DNA of 11,707 nucleotides from Actinomycetes bacterium. GTDB taxonomy: Bacteria; Actinomycetota; Actinomycetes; Actinomycetales; Actinomycetaceae. The stretch covers positions 1 to 11,707 of the forward strand of contig JAFAAX010000190.1 in assembly GCA_023426345.1 (NCBI GenBank), written 5' to 3'. The position numbers and the translations under genes were made by a program. The first letter of the stretch is position 1. Each line of letters starts with the position of its first letter. Of this stretch, positions 1 to 6,531 are shown one piece after another. Under the pieces are notes generated by a model. It saw only the letters and a program-made list of their open reading frames with translations. It searched no databases and was not told where the DNA came from.

Positions 1-335
1 GCTCCGGCGCGGGGACGGCGGCGACGGGCGCGGCCGCCGGCGCGTCGCATGCCCGGGAGGCCGCGGCGCAGCTGCTGTGGCTCCTCGCCTCCCTCAACAT
101 GGCGCTGTTCGTGTTCAACCTGATCCCGCTGCCGCCCCTGGACGGCGGGCACGTCGCCGGCGCGGCCTTCGAGGGCCTGCGCCGCCTGTGGGCGCGCCTG
201 CGCGGGCGGCCCGACCCCGGTCCGGCCGACACCGCCCGGATGATGCCGCTGAGCTACGCCGTCGGGCTGGCCCTGGTGGCGATGACGCTCCTGCTGGTCG
301 TCGCCGACGTCGTCGACCCGGTCCGGCTGGGGTGA
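1..335 (+). CDS. Site-2 (M50) intramembrane zinc metalloprotease, C-terminal part, 5' truncated
   Basis: The gene enters from the left edge (first full codon at base 3) and ends at TGA 333-335, leaving about 110 residues. The visible part has a low-complexity Ala/Gly stretch, then a membrane segment carrying FNLIPLPPLDGGH. This is the second conserved M50 motif (NxxPxxxLDGG), whose Asp is a zinc ligand. It is followed by a basic amphipathic segment with GRPDPGP and a final membrane helix ending VVDPVRLG. From family knowledge this tail matches Rip1/RseP-type proteases, which cut anti-sigma factors and other proteins within the membrane during regulated intramembrane proteolysis. The HExxH site and PDZ domain must lie upstream of the window. 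In many actinobacteria this gene sits between dxr and ispG. Here ispG follows but is separated by a glycosidase gene. The name rip1 is likely but cannot be proven from the tail. Confidence 0.9.
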   Translation, partial: SGAGTAATGAAAGASHAREAAAQLLWLLASLNMALFVFNLIPLPPLDGGHVAGAAFEGLRRLWARLRGRPDPGPADTARMMPLSYAVGLALVAMTLLLVVADVVDPVRLG

Positions 336-339
336 GGGG

Positions 340-345
340 TAGCGT
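340..345 (+). promoter_or_regulatory. -10 element TAGCGT for a leaderless GH13 transcript
   Basis: TAGCGT fits the actinobacterial TANNNT -10 pattern. It lies 5 bp after the protease stop codon, and 7 nt separate it from ATG 353, so transcription would begin at or beside the start codon. No good -35 is visible. The same arrangement recurs before ispG, proS and the ACP-like gene. Confidence 0.55.
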
Positions 346-352
346 GTCGCCT

Positions 353-1624
353 ATGACCGCTCACGTGCCGCCCGCCTGGATGGATCACGCGATCTGGTGG
401 CACGTGTACCCGTTGGGCTTCACGGGCGCCCCGCGCGCGCTCGACCCGGCGGCGCCCGTCGCGCACCGGCTCGGGCGGGTCGAGGCCTGGCTCGACCACG
501 CGCGCCGCCTCGGCGTCAACGGCCTCCAGCTGGGCCCCGTCTTCCGCTCGGCCACCCACGGCTACGACACGCTCGACCACTTCGCCGTCGACCCCCGCCT
601 GGGCGACCGCGACGACCTGGCCCGCCTCATCGAGGCGGCCCATGCGCGGGGCATCCGCGTGATGCTCGACGGCGTCTTCAACCACGTCTCGCGCGAGCAC
701 CCGATCGCCGTCGAGGCCCTGGCGGCGGGCCCCGACTCCGACGCGGGACGCCTGGTGCGCTGGGACCGCGACGCCCCCGGCGGGCCGCGTCCCCGGGTCT
801 TCGAGGGCCACGACGCCCTGGTCGAGCTCGATCACTCCCAGCCGGCCGTCGCGGACCTGGTCGCCTCTGTCCTCGAGCACTGGTGCGCCCTGGGGGTCGA
901 CGCCTGGCGGATGGACGCCGCCTACGCCGTGCCGCCGTCCCTCTGGGCGCGGGTGCTGCCGCGCGTGCGGGCGCGCTTCCCCGAGGTCCTCGCCCTCGGC
1001 GAGGTGATCCACGGCGACTACCCGGGGATCATCGCGGCGTCCACCCTGGACTCGCTCACCCAGTACGAGCTCTGGAAGGCCATCTGGAGCTCGATCGAGT
1101 CGCGCAACCTGTTCGAGCTCAACTGGTCCCTGCTCCGCCACAACGCGTTCCTCGAGACGTTCGTCCCGACCACCTTCGTCGGCAACCACGACGTCACGCG
1201 CATCGCCAGCCGGGTCGGGGACGAGGGCGCGGCGGTGGCCGCCGCGATCCTGTTCGCCGTCGGGGGGATGCCCGTCGTCTACGAGGGCGACGAGCTCGGC
1301 ATGACCGGCGTCAAGGAGGACCGCGCGGGCGGCGACGACGCCGTGCGCCCGGCCTTCCCCGAGGATCCCGCCGACGCCGCGCGCAGTCCGCGGGCGGCGC
1401 GCATGCTGCGCCGCCACCAGGATCTCGTGGGGACCCGGCGGCGCCATCCCTGGCTGGTCCGCGCGACCACGCGCGCCACGCTGCTGGAGAACGAGCACGC
1501 CGTGTGGGAGGTCCTCGGCGCCGAGCCCGGGCAGCGCCTGGCCCTGGAGGTCGACCTGCGCGGGGATCGCCCCCGCGCCCGGGTGCGCGACGCGTCCGGG
1601 CCGCTGTTCGACTCCTGGGACTGA
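353..1624 (+). CDS. GH13 (alpha-amylase family) glycoside hydrolase, cytosolic
   Basis: Encodes 423 aa from ATG 353. GTG 344 is an alternative start three codons upstream, preceded by GAGGGG. All four GH13 regions are present: region I DGVFNH (106-111), region II GVDAWRMDAA (181-190, nucleophile Asp188), region III GEVI (216-219, acid/base Glu217) and region IV FVGNHD (275-280, Asp280 stabilises the transition state). A (beta/alpha)8 barrel with a short C-terminal beta domain is expected. No signal peptide is visible, so it probably acts inside the cell on maltodextrin, trehalose-like or glycogen-derived alpha-glucosides. Catalysis is intact, but substrate cannot be read from the sequence. 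At about 420 aa it is short for GH13, and the B-domain between barrel strand 3 and helix 3 is compact. It sits between the M50 protease and ispG, which are commonly adjacent in actinobacteria, so it looks like an insertion into that cluster. Confidence 0.92.
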   Translation: MTAHVPPAWMDHAIWWHVYPLGFTGAPRALDPAAPVAHRLGRVEAWLDHARRLGVNGLQLGPVFRSATHGYDTLDHFAVDPRLGDRDDLARLIEAAHARGIRVMLDGVFNHVSREHPIAVEALAAGPDSDAGRLVRWDRDAPGGPRPRVFEGHDALVELDHSQPAVADLVASVLEHWCALGVDAWRMDAAYAVPPSLWARVLPRVRARFPEVLALGEVIHGDYPGIIAASTLDSLTQYELWKAIWSSIESRNLFELNWSLLRHNAFLETFVPTTFVGNHDVTRIASRVGDEGAAVAAAILFAVGGMPVVYEGDELGMTGVKEDRAGGDDAVRPAFPEDPADAARSPRAARMLRRHQDLVGTRRRHPWLVRATTRATLLENEHAVWEVLGAEPGQRLALEVDLRGDRPRARVRDASGPLFDSWD

Positions 1625-1687
1625 CGGGAGGCCCCCGCCCGTGGCCGGTCCCACCCTCCTCGCCCGGGCGGTCGCGGGCCCCGGTGC

Positions 1688-1693
1688 GATAAT
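1688..1693 (+). promoter_or_regulatory. Extended -10 element (TGC-GATAAT) for leaderless ispG
   Basis: GATAAT is preceded by TGC at 1685-1687 (extended -10 form) and followed by 7 nt before GTG 1701. The position predicts a leaderless transcript starting at the GTG. This is the best -10 match in the window. An in-frame ATG at 1692 overlaps the hexamer and is therefore an unlikely start. Confidence 0.6.
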
Positions 1694-1700
1694 GGGCGGC

Positions 1701-2858
1701 GTGAGTGCACCCGTGTCGCTTGGAATGCCCGTCGTCAAGGAACCGCCGTTCCCGCGCAAGACCACCCGCCGCATCATGGTGGGCGACGTCCCCGTGGGCG
1801 GCGGCGCCCCCGTCACCGTCCAGTCGATGACCACCACGAAGACCCACGACATCGGCGCGACCCTCCAGCAGATCGCGGAGCTCACCGCGGCCGGCTGCGA
1901 CATCGTGCGCGTCGCGTGCCCCACCGACAAGGACGCGGAGGCGCTGCCGGTCATCGCCAGGAAGTCGACGATCCCCGTCATCGCGGACATCCACTTCCAG
2001 CCCAAGTACGTCTTCCAGGCCATCGAGGCCGGCTGCGGCGCCGTGCGCGTCAACCCCGGCAACATCCGCAAGTTCGACGACCAGATCGAGGACATCACGA
2101 AGGCGGCCCGCGACCACGGGACGTCCCTGCGCATCGGTGTCAACGCCGGGTCGCTGGACCCCCGGATGTACCAGAAGCACGGCGGCGCCACGGCCGAGGC
2201 CCTCGTCGAGTCCGCCGTCTGGGAGGCCTCGCTGTTCGAGCAGTACGACTTCCACGACTTCAAGATCTCCGTCAAGCACCACGACGTGCCGACGATGATC
2301 AAGGCCTACCAGCTCCTCTCCGAGCGCGGCGACTGGCCCCTGCACCTCGGCGTCACGGAGGCCGGCCCCGCGTTCCAGGGCACCATCAAGTCCTCCGCCG
2401 CCTTCGGCGCTCTGCTCTCCCAGGGCATCGGCGACACGATCCGCGTGTCTCTGTCGGCCCCACCGGTCGAGGAGGTCAAGGTGGGCTTGCAGATCCTGCG
2501 CTCCCTGGGCCTGCGCGAGCGCACCCTGGAGATCGTGTCCTGCCCGTCGTGCGGACGCGCCCAGGTCGACGTCTACACGCTGGCGGAGAGCGTCACCGAG
2601 GGCCTCAAGGACCTCACCGTGCCGCTGCGCGTCGCCGTGATGGGCTGCGTCGTCAACGGCCCCGGCGAGGCCCGCGAGGCCGACCTCGGCGTGGCGTCGG
2701 GCAACGGCAAGGGCCAGATCTTCATCCAGGGTAAAGTTGTCGAGACCGTCCCGGAGGACAGGATCGTCGAGACCCTGATCCGCCGGGCGAACCTCCTCGC
2801 CGAGGAGATGGGACTGGAGGCCGGTGACGGCGCCGTCGAGGTCATCCCGGCCGTCTGA
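1701..2858 (+). CDS. ispG: 4-hydroxy-3-methylbut-2-en-1-yl diphosphate synthase (flavodoxin)
   Basis: Encodes 385 aa. IspG (GcpE) reduces methylerythritol cyclodiphosphate (MEcPP) to HMBPP in the penultimate step of the MEP isoprenoid pathway, using a [4Fe-4S] cluster in the cytosol. The N-terminal TIM-barrel part includes VQSMTTTKTHD (about 40-50) and IADIHF (94-99). The C-terminal cluster domain has Cys281 and Cys284 in CPSCGR, Cys316 in GCVVNGPGEA and Glu323. The spacing of these residues (3, 32 and 7) equals that of the four E. coli cluster ligands. The start is GTG 1701, giving MSAPVSLGMP, which I recall as a typical actinobacterial IspG N-terminus. It is supported by the -10 element 7 nt upstream. 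The SRPBCC gene follows after 15 nt and is probably cotranscribed. The upstream neighbour expected in actinobacteria, a Rip1-type protease, is present one gene further away. Confidence 0.97.
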   Translation: MSAPVSLGMPVVKEPPFPRKTTRRIMVGDVPVGGGAPVTVQSMTTTKTHDIGATLQQIAELTAAGCDIVRVACPTDKDAEALPVIARKSTIPVIADIHFQPKYVFQAIEAGCGAVRVNPGNIRKFDDQIEDITKAARDHGTSLRIGVNAGSLDPRMYQKHGGATAEALVESAVWEASLFEQYDFHDFKISVKHHDVPTMIKAYQLLSERGDWPLHLGVTEAGPAFQGTIKSSAAFGALLSQGIGDTIRVSLSAPPVEEVKVGLQILRSLGLRERTLEIVSCPSCGRAQVDVYTLAESVTEGLKDLTVPLRVAVMGCVVNGPGEAREADLGVASGNGKGQIFIQGKVVETVPEDRIVETLIRRANLLAEEMGLEAGDGAVEVIPAV

Positions 2859-2873
2859 AAGAGAGCTCCCCAC

Positions 2874-3512
2874 ATGCGTCGATCCACCGCCGTCGCCGGC
2901 CTGATCGGAGCGGCCGGTGCGGCGTGCGCCGCCACCGGCTTCCCCGTGCGCACCGGCCTCACGCGTTCCCAGGCGGCCGTCTCGCTGCCCGGCGATCTGC
3001 TGCTGCCCACCGCCCCGATCGTCGCGGACCGCGCGGTGCGGATCCGGGCGACGCCGGAGCGGGTGTGGCCCTGGCTCACCCAGATCGGCCAGGACCGCGG
3101 CGGCTTCTACTCGTGGACCGTCCTGGAGAACGCCCTGGGGTGCGAGATGGTCGACGTCGCCGAGCTGAGGCCCGAGTGGGCGGCGCGCGCGGTGGGGGAC
3201 GCGGTCTCGCTGGCGCCCGGGATGGAGCTGCGCGTCGCGGTCGCCTCCCCCGGGCGCGCGCTGGTCCTCACCACCGCGGGCGGGCGGCTCCCCGAGGAGA
3301 CGGAGGGGTCGGCCGCCATGGAGTTCGACTTCACATGGGCCTTCGTCCTCATCGACGAGGGCGCCTCCACGGTCCTCCACACCCGCGAGCGGTACGTGCC
3401 GCGGACGCGGATCGCCGACCTCCAGTGCCGCGCGGTCCTGGCGGGATCCGCCGTCATGACGGCGCGGATGCTGCACACGATCAAGCGGCTCTCGGAGCGG
3501 CCCCCGATGTGA
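2874..3512 (+). CDS. SRPBCC (START-like) protein with N-terminal membrane anchor
   Basis: Encodes 212 aa from ATG 2874. A purine-rich AAAGAGAG at 2858-2865, overlapping the ispG stop, serves as ribosome-binding site. Residues 1-3 are basic and about 5-21 are small and hydrophobic (Ala/Gly-rich), which fits an uncleaved signal anchor. The SLPGD motif (37-41) and a polyketide-cyclase/SRPBCC domain from about 53 to 205 follow, with RIRATPERVWPWLTQIGQ (57-73), GGFYSW (76-81), EFDFTWAFVL (150-159) and RERY (171-174). SRPBCC folds form a deep hydrophobic pocket, so the protein may bind a lipid or other apolar molecule. Cotranscription with ispG makes an isoprenoid-related ligand conceivable, but that is only inference. 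Similar proteins with the same LPGD and WPWL..GQ..GGFYS signatures are widespread uncharacterised actinobacterial proteins. The domain call is firm and the function is unknown. Confidence 0.85.
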   Translation: MRRSTAVAGLIGAAGAACAATGFPVRTGLTRSQAAVSLPGDLLLPTAPIVADRAVRIRATPERVWPWLTQIGQDRGGFYSWTVLENALGCEMVDVAELRPEWAARAVGDAVSLAPGMELRVAVASPGRALVLTTAGGRLPEETEGSAAMEFDFTWAFVLIDEGASTVLHTRERYVPRTRIADLQCRAVLAGSAVMTARMLHTIKRLSERPPM

Positions 3513-3551
3513 TCCCCGCCCCGGGGTTCGCGGGCACGCCGGGCGGACGGC

Positions 3552-3557
3552 TATCCT
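3552..3557 (+). promoter_or_regulatory. -10 element TATCCT for leaderless proS
   Basis: TATCCT fits TANNNT and ends 6 nt before GTG 3564. Only 51 bp separate proS from the SRPBCC gene, so proS probably has its own leaderless transcript in addition to any readthrough. No convincing -35 is seen. Confidence 0.5.
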
Positions 3558-3563
3558 TCAGGG

Positions 3564-5411
3564 GTGCTGAAGACACTGTCCTCCTACTTCGTGCGCACGC
3601 TGCGCGACGATCCCGCCGACGCGGAGGTGCGCTCCCACAAGCTGCTGGTCCGGGCGGGCTACATCCGCCGGACCGCCCCCGGCATCTACACCTGGCTGCC
3701 GCTGGGCCTGCGCGTGGTCCGCAAGGTCGAGCAGGTCGTCCGCGAGGAGATGGAGCGCATGGGCGCCCAGGAGGTCCTCTTCCCGGCCCTGCTGCCCGCC
3801 GAGCCCTACAAGGCGACGAACCGGTGGGAGGAGTACGGGCCGAACCTGTTCCGCCTCCAGGACCGCCGCCAGTCCGACTACCTGCTGGCGCCCACGCATG
3901 AGGAGATGTTCACGCTCCTGGTCAAGGACCTGTACTCCTCGTACAAGGACCTGCCGCTGACGCTCTTCCAGATCCAGACGAAGTACCGCGACGAGGCCCG
4001 CCCGCGGGCCGGCCTGATCCGCGGGCGCGAGTTCGTGATGAAGGACGCCTACAGCTTCGACATCGACGACGCCGGGCTGGACGCCTCCTACCTGGCCGAG
4101 CGCGCCGCCTATCGCCGGATCTTCGCCCGGCTCGGCCTGGACGTCGTCATCGTCTCCGCCATGTCGGGCGCCATGGGCGGGTCGCGCTCGGAGGAGTTCC
4201 TCCATCCGAGCCCCATCGGGGAGGACACGTTCGTCCGCTCGCCCGGCGGATACGCCGCGAACGCGGAGGCCGTCACCACGCCCGTCCCCGACTCCCTGCC
4301 GATGGGCGGCCTGCCCGAGGCCGTCGTCCTGGACACCCCCGACTCGACGACCATCCAGGCCCTCGTCGACCGCGCCAACGAGCTCCACCCGCGGTCCGAC
4401 CGCCCCTGGGCGGCGTCGGACACGCTCAAGAACGTCGTCGTCGCGCTCACGCGCCCCGACGGCGCGCGCGAACTGCTGGTCGTCGGCCTGCCCGGCGACC
4501 GCGAGGTCGACATGAGGCGCCTGGAGGCGGCCGTGGACCCGTGCGAGGTCGAGATGGCCGGGCCGGAGGACCTGGCCCGCCACCCCGAGCTGGTCGCCGG
4601 CTACATCGGCCCGCAGGTCGTCGGCCCCAACAGCCCCTCGCGCACCCGCGACGAGGACGGCCGCGCGGTCGGCTCCATCCGCTACCTGCTGGATCCCCGC
4701 GTCGTCGACGGGACGGCGTGGATCACGGGCGCCAACGAGGTCGACCGCCATGTCTTTGGGCTGGTCAAGGGCCGCGATTTCGAGGCGGACGGCACCATCG
4801 AGGCCGCGGAGGTCCGCGAGGGCGATCCCGCCCCCGACGGGTCCGGGCCCCTCCACCTCGAGCGCGGCATCGAGGTCGGCCACATCTTCCAGCTGGGCCG
4901 CAAGTACGCCCAGGCCCTGGGCCTCACGGTCCTCGACCAGTCCGGGCGCGCGCAGGTCGTCACCATGGGCTCCTACGGGATCGGCGTGTCGCGCGTGATG
5001 GCGGCGCTGGCCGAGGCGACGAGCGACGATCTGGGGCTGTGCTGGCCCGCGGGCATCGCGCCCTTCGACGTCCACGTCCTGGCCACGGGCAAGTCGGACG
5101 ACGTCTTCACCGCGGCCGCCGATCTGTCCGCTCAGCTCGACGCCGCGGGCCTGGACGTTCTGTACGACGACCGGCCGAAGACGTCGGCGGGGGTGAAGTT
5201 CGCGGACGCCGAGCTCATCGGCCTCCCGATCACCGTCGTCGTGGGCAGGGGACTGGCGGCGGAGGGCACGGTGGAGGTCCGCGTCCGGGCCACCGGCGAG
5301 CGCCGTGACGTCCCCGTCGGCGAGGCGCTCGCCGCAGTCACCGGACTGCACGGCGCCCTGCTGGCGGCACGCGAGCGCGGGGGCGCCGCCCTCGTCGAGG
5401 AGGAGGACTGA
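3564..5411 (+). CDS. proS: Prolyl-tRNA synthetase, bacterial (editing-domain) type
   Basis: Encodes 615 aa from GTG 3564. It charges tRNA-Pro with proline in the cytosol and is a class II synthetase. Motif 1 lies around 36-73 (RRTAPGIYTWLPLGLRV), motif 2 around 138-166 (KYRDEARPR, then GREFVMKDAYSFD) and motif 3 around 466-482 (GSYGIGVSR). The INS editing domain, which clears Ala-tRNA-Pro, lies between motifs 2 and 3 at roughly 225-410. Its TLKN signature has Lys289, the counterpart of the E. coli editing lysine. The C-terminal anticodon-binding domain starts near WPAGIAPFDVHVL (494-506) and contains YDDRPKTSAGVKF (534-546). The chain is somewhat longer than the usual 570-600 aa because of an Ala/Glu-rich C-terminal tail. 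The last codons (EEED) are encoded by the Shine-Dalgarno sequence of the next gene, def. Confidence 0.97.
   Translation: MLKTLSSYFVRTLRDDPADAEVRSHKLLVRAGYIRRTAPGIYTWLPLGLRVVRKVEQVVREEMERMGAQEVLFPALLPAEPYKATNRWEEYGPNLFRLQDRRQSDYLLAPTHEEMFTLLVKDLYSSYKDLPLTLFQIQTKYRDEARPRAGLIRGREFVMKDAYSFDIDDAGLDASYLAERAAYRRIFARLGLDVVIVSAMSGAMGGSRSEEFLHPSPIGEDTFVRSPGGYAANAEAVTTPVPDSLPMGGLPEAVVLDTPDSTTIQALVDRANELHPRSDRPWAASDTLKNVVVALTRPDGARELLVVGLPGDREVDMRRLEAAVDPCEVEMAGPEDLARHPELVAGYIGPQVVGPNSPSRTRDEDGRAVGSIRYLLDPRVVDGTAWITGANEVDRHVFGLVKGRDFEADGTIEAAEVREGDPAPDGSGPLHLERGIEVGHIFQLGRKYAQALGLTVLDQSGRAQVVTMGSYGIGVSRVMAALAEATSDDLGLCWPAGIAPFDVHVLATGKSDDVFTAAADLSAQLDAAGLDVLYDDRPKTSAGVKFADAELIGLPITVVVGRGLAAEGTVEVRVRATGERRDVPVGEALAAVTGLHGALLAARERGGAALVEEED
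5401..5406 (+). promoter_or_regulatory. Shine-Dalgarno AGGAGG for def, inside proS
   Basis: AGGAGG lies in the last codons of proS, 9 nt before ATG 5416. It fixes the def start and indicates translation from a shared proS-def mRNA. Confidence 0.8.
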
Positions 5412-5415
5412 GCCC

Positions 5416-5907
5416 ATGGCGATCCGCGACATCCGCATCATCGGCGACCCGGTCCTGCGCACCCCCTGCGAGCCCGTCACCGACATCGACGACCACGTCA
5501 AGGCCCTGGTCGAGGACCTGCTGGAGACCGTCGACATGGACGGGCGGGCGGGGCTGGCGGCCAACCAGATCGGCGTGGGGCTCCAGGCGTTCTCGTGGAA
5601 CATCGACGGCGAGCTCGGCTATGTGCTCAACCCGCGGCTGGTCGAGGTCTCGGAGGACGAGTACCAGGACGGCGACGAGGGCTGTCTGTCCGTGCCCGAC
5701 CTGTGGTACCCGACCAAGCGCGGCTGGTACGCGCGCGTGGAGGGCATCGACCTGGACGGGCGGCCCCTGGTGGTGGAGGGCGAGGAGCTGATGGGACGCT
5801 GCCTCCAGCACGAGTACGACCACCTCCAGGGCATGATCTACATCGACCGCCTGGACCGCGCGACCCGCAAACAGGCGCTGCGCGAGATCCGCAAGCGGGG
5901 ATTCTGA
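5416..5907 (+). CDS. def: Peptide deformylase
   Basis: Encodes 163 aa. It removes the N-formyl group from nascent proteins using a metal ion. All three motifs are present: RAGLAANQIG (44-53), EGCLSVP (88-94, metal ligand Cys90) and QHEYDHLQG (131-139, ligands His132 and His136, catalytic Glu133). In the usual GxGxAAxQ first motif the leading Gly is Arg here (GRAGLAANQ). I recall this form from a subgroup of actinobacterial deformylases, so it is not a defect. The start at ATG 5416 follows AGGAGG by 9 nt and lies 4 nt after the proS stop codon, so the two are almost certainly one operon. The C-terminus is short and basic (RKQALREIRKRGF), as in type 1 enzymes lacking a long extension. Confidence 0.96.
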   Translation: MAIRDIRIIGDPVLRTPCEPVTDIDDHVKALVEDLLETVDMDGRAGLAANQIGVGLQAFSWNIDGELGYVLNPRLVEVSEDEYQDGDEGCLSVPDLWYPTKRGWYARVEGIDLDGRPLVVEGEELMGRCLQHEYDHLQGMIYIDRLDRATRKQALREIRKRGF

Positions 5908-5968
5908 GGACGTCGGGTGATAGGCTGCCCCTGACACCGCGATTCATGGTGACGGGTTCTGAGGACGT
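5902..5968 (+). repeat. 12-bp direct repeat TTCTGAGGACGT flanking the DUF3145 promoter
   Basis: TTCTGAGGACGT occurs at 5902-5913 and again at 5957-5968. The starts are 55 bp apart, and GGG follows one base after each copy. The first copy spans the def stop codon and lies just upstream of the putative -10 at 5921. The second lies in the 5' leader. The DUF3145 gene is downstream. The role is unknown. Confidence 0.6.
5918..5926 (+). promoter_or_regulatory. Extended -10 element (TGA-TAGGCT) for the DUF3145 gene
   Basis: TGATAGGCT combines an extended -10 TGN with a TANNNT hexamer at 5921-5926. Predicted transcription starts near 5933, leaving a leader of roughly 70 nt before ATG 6005. Unlike the neighbouring promoters, this would not give a leaderless mRNA. 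No good -35 is seen. Confidence 0.55.
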
Positions 5969-5994
5969 AGGGGAAGACGCTCCTCAACGGAACC

Positions 5995-5999
5995 GGAGG
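5995..5999 (+). promoter_or_regulatory. Shine-Dalgarno GGAGG for the DUF3145 gene
   Basis: GGAGG ends 5 nt before ATG 6005 and fixes that start. Confidence 0.75.
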
Positions 6000-6004
6000 T
6001 CACG

Positions 6005-6505
6005 ATGAGAGGGACATACACCCGTGGTGTACTTTTCGTGCACTCGACGCCCCCCGCGCTGTGCCCGCACATCGAGTGGGCGGTCGGCACGGCGCTCGGC
6101 CAGGAGGTCCACCTCCAGTGGACGGACCAGCCCGCGGCGCCCGGCATGGTGCGCGCGGAGTTCTCCTGGGTGGGGGAGACGGGCTCCGGCGCCCGGCTCG
6201 CCTCGGCGCTGAGGGGCTGGGAGCACCTGCGCTACGAGGTGACCGAGGAGGCCACCGCCCACACCGACGGCGGACGCTGGTCGCACACGCCCGATCTCGG
6301 GATCTTCCACGCCCAGATGGACACGAGCGGCAACACGGTGGTGCCCGAGGACCGGGTGCGGGCCGCGCTGGAGGGGGCGGCGGACGAGGCCGCGCTACGG
6401 GACCTGCTCGACGTCGCGCTCGGCCAGGCGTGGGACGACGAGTTGGAGCCGTTCCGCTACGCGGGCGCGGGCGCGCCGGTGCGCTGGCTGCACCGCGTGG
6501 GGTGA
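6005..6505 (+). CDS. DUF3145 family protein
   Basis: Encodes 166 aa from ATG 6005, with GGAGG 5 nt upstream. The protein is soluble with no signal peptide or membrane segment. Recognisable features are the N-terminal TRGVLFVHSTPPALCPHIEW (6-25), an ALRGWEHLRYEVTEE segment near 69-83, and the conserved-looking RWSHTPDLGIFHAQMD (about 92-107). A helical part with two Trp residues follows, ending RWLHRVG. Length and motifs match DUF3145, a family essentially confined to actinobacteria with no established function. From memory, DUF3145 genes in other actinobacteria often lie beside the FAS-II genes fabD-fabH-acpP-fabF. Here the only trace of that context is the ACP-like gene immediately downstream. 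That suggests, as inference, a role tied to fatty-acid synthesis. The family call is firm and the biochemical role is unknown. Confidence 0.88.
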   Translation: MRGTYTRGVLFVHSTPPALCPHIEWAVGTALGQEVHLQWTDQPAAPGMVRAEFSWVGETGSGARLASALRGWEHLRYEVTEEATAHTDGGRWSHTPDLGIFHAQMDTSGNTVVPEDRVRAALEGAADEAALRDLLDVALGQAWDDELEPFRYAGAGAPVRWLHRVG

Positions 6506-6519
6506 GCGGGGCCGCCGGG

Positions 6520-6525
6520 TAGGCT
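6520..6525 (+). promoter_or_regulatory. -10 element TAGGCT for a leaderless ACP-like gene
   Basis: TAGGCT ends 6 nt before ATG 6532, which suggests a leaderless transcript. The same hexamer drives the preceding DUF3145 gene. No Shine-Dalgarno sequence is visible before this ATG. Confidence 0.55.
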
Positions 6526-6531
6526 GGCCCC

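Noticed and set aside
77..352. Upstream extension of the GH13 frame to 77
   Set aside because: It would overlap the protease gene almost entirely in another frame. GH13 similarity begins near ATG 353, where a -10 element also lies.
1635..1671. Possible terminator stem CCGCCC/GGGCGG between the GH13 gene and ispG
   Set aside because: Six base pairs with a 25-nt loop and no T run. Such matches are expected by chance at this GC content.
1641..1700. Upstream GTG 1641 or ATG 1692 as ispG start
   Set aside because: The -10 element at 1688-1693 lies between or over them, and the family N-terminus MSAPVSLGMP begins at GTG 1701.
254..2302. Long minus-strand open frame opposite the protease, GH13 and ispG genes
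   Set aside because: It is antisense to well-supported genes, has Arg/Gly/Asp-rich low-complexity translation and no recognisable domain. Such frames are typical of very GC-rich DNA.
2874..2936. Lipoprotein signal in the SRPBCC protein (Cys18)
   Set aside because: The residues before Cys18 (GAA) do not fit a lipobox, which wants Leu or a similar residue at -3. A plain signal anchor is more likely.
1311..3476. Long minus-strand open frame opposite ispG and the SRPBCC gene
   Set aside because: Antisense shadow with His/Asp/Gly-rich composition, no domain and no plausible start signal.
3515..3534. Short inverted repeat CCCGC/GCGGG after the SRPBCC gene
   Set aside because: Only five pairs with a 10-nt loop and no T tract, so it is not supportable as a terminator.
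3558..5603. Long minus-strand open frame opposite proS and the start of def
   Set aside because: Fully antisense to a clearly functional synthetase, with composition expected from the complement of its codons.
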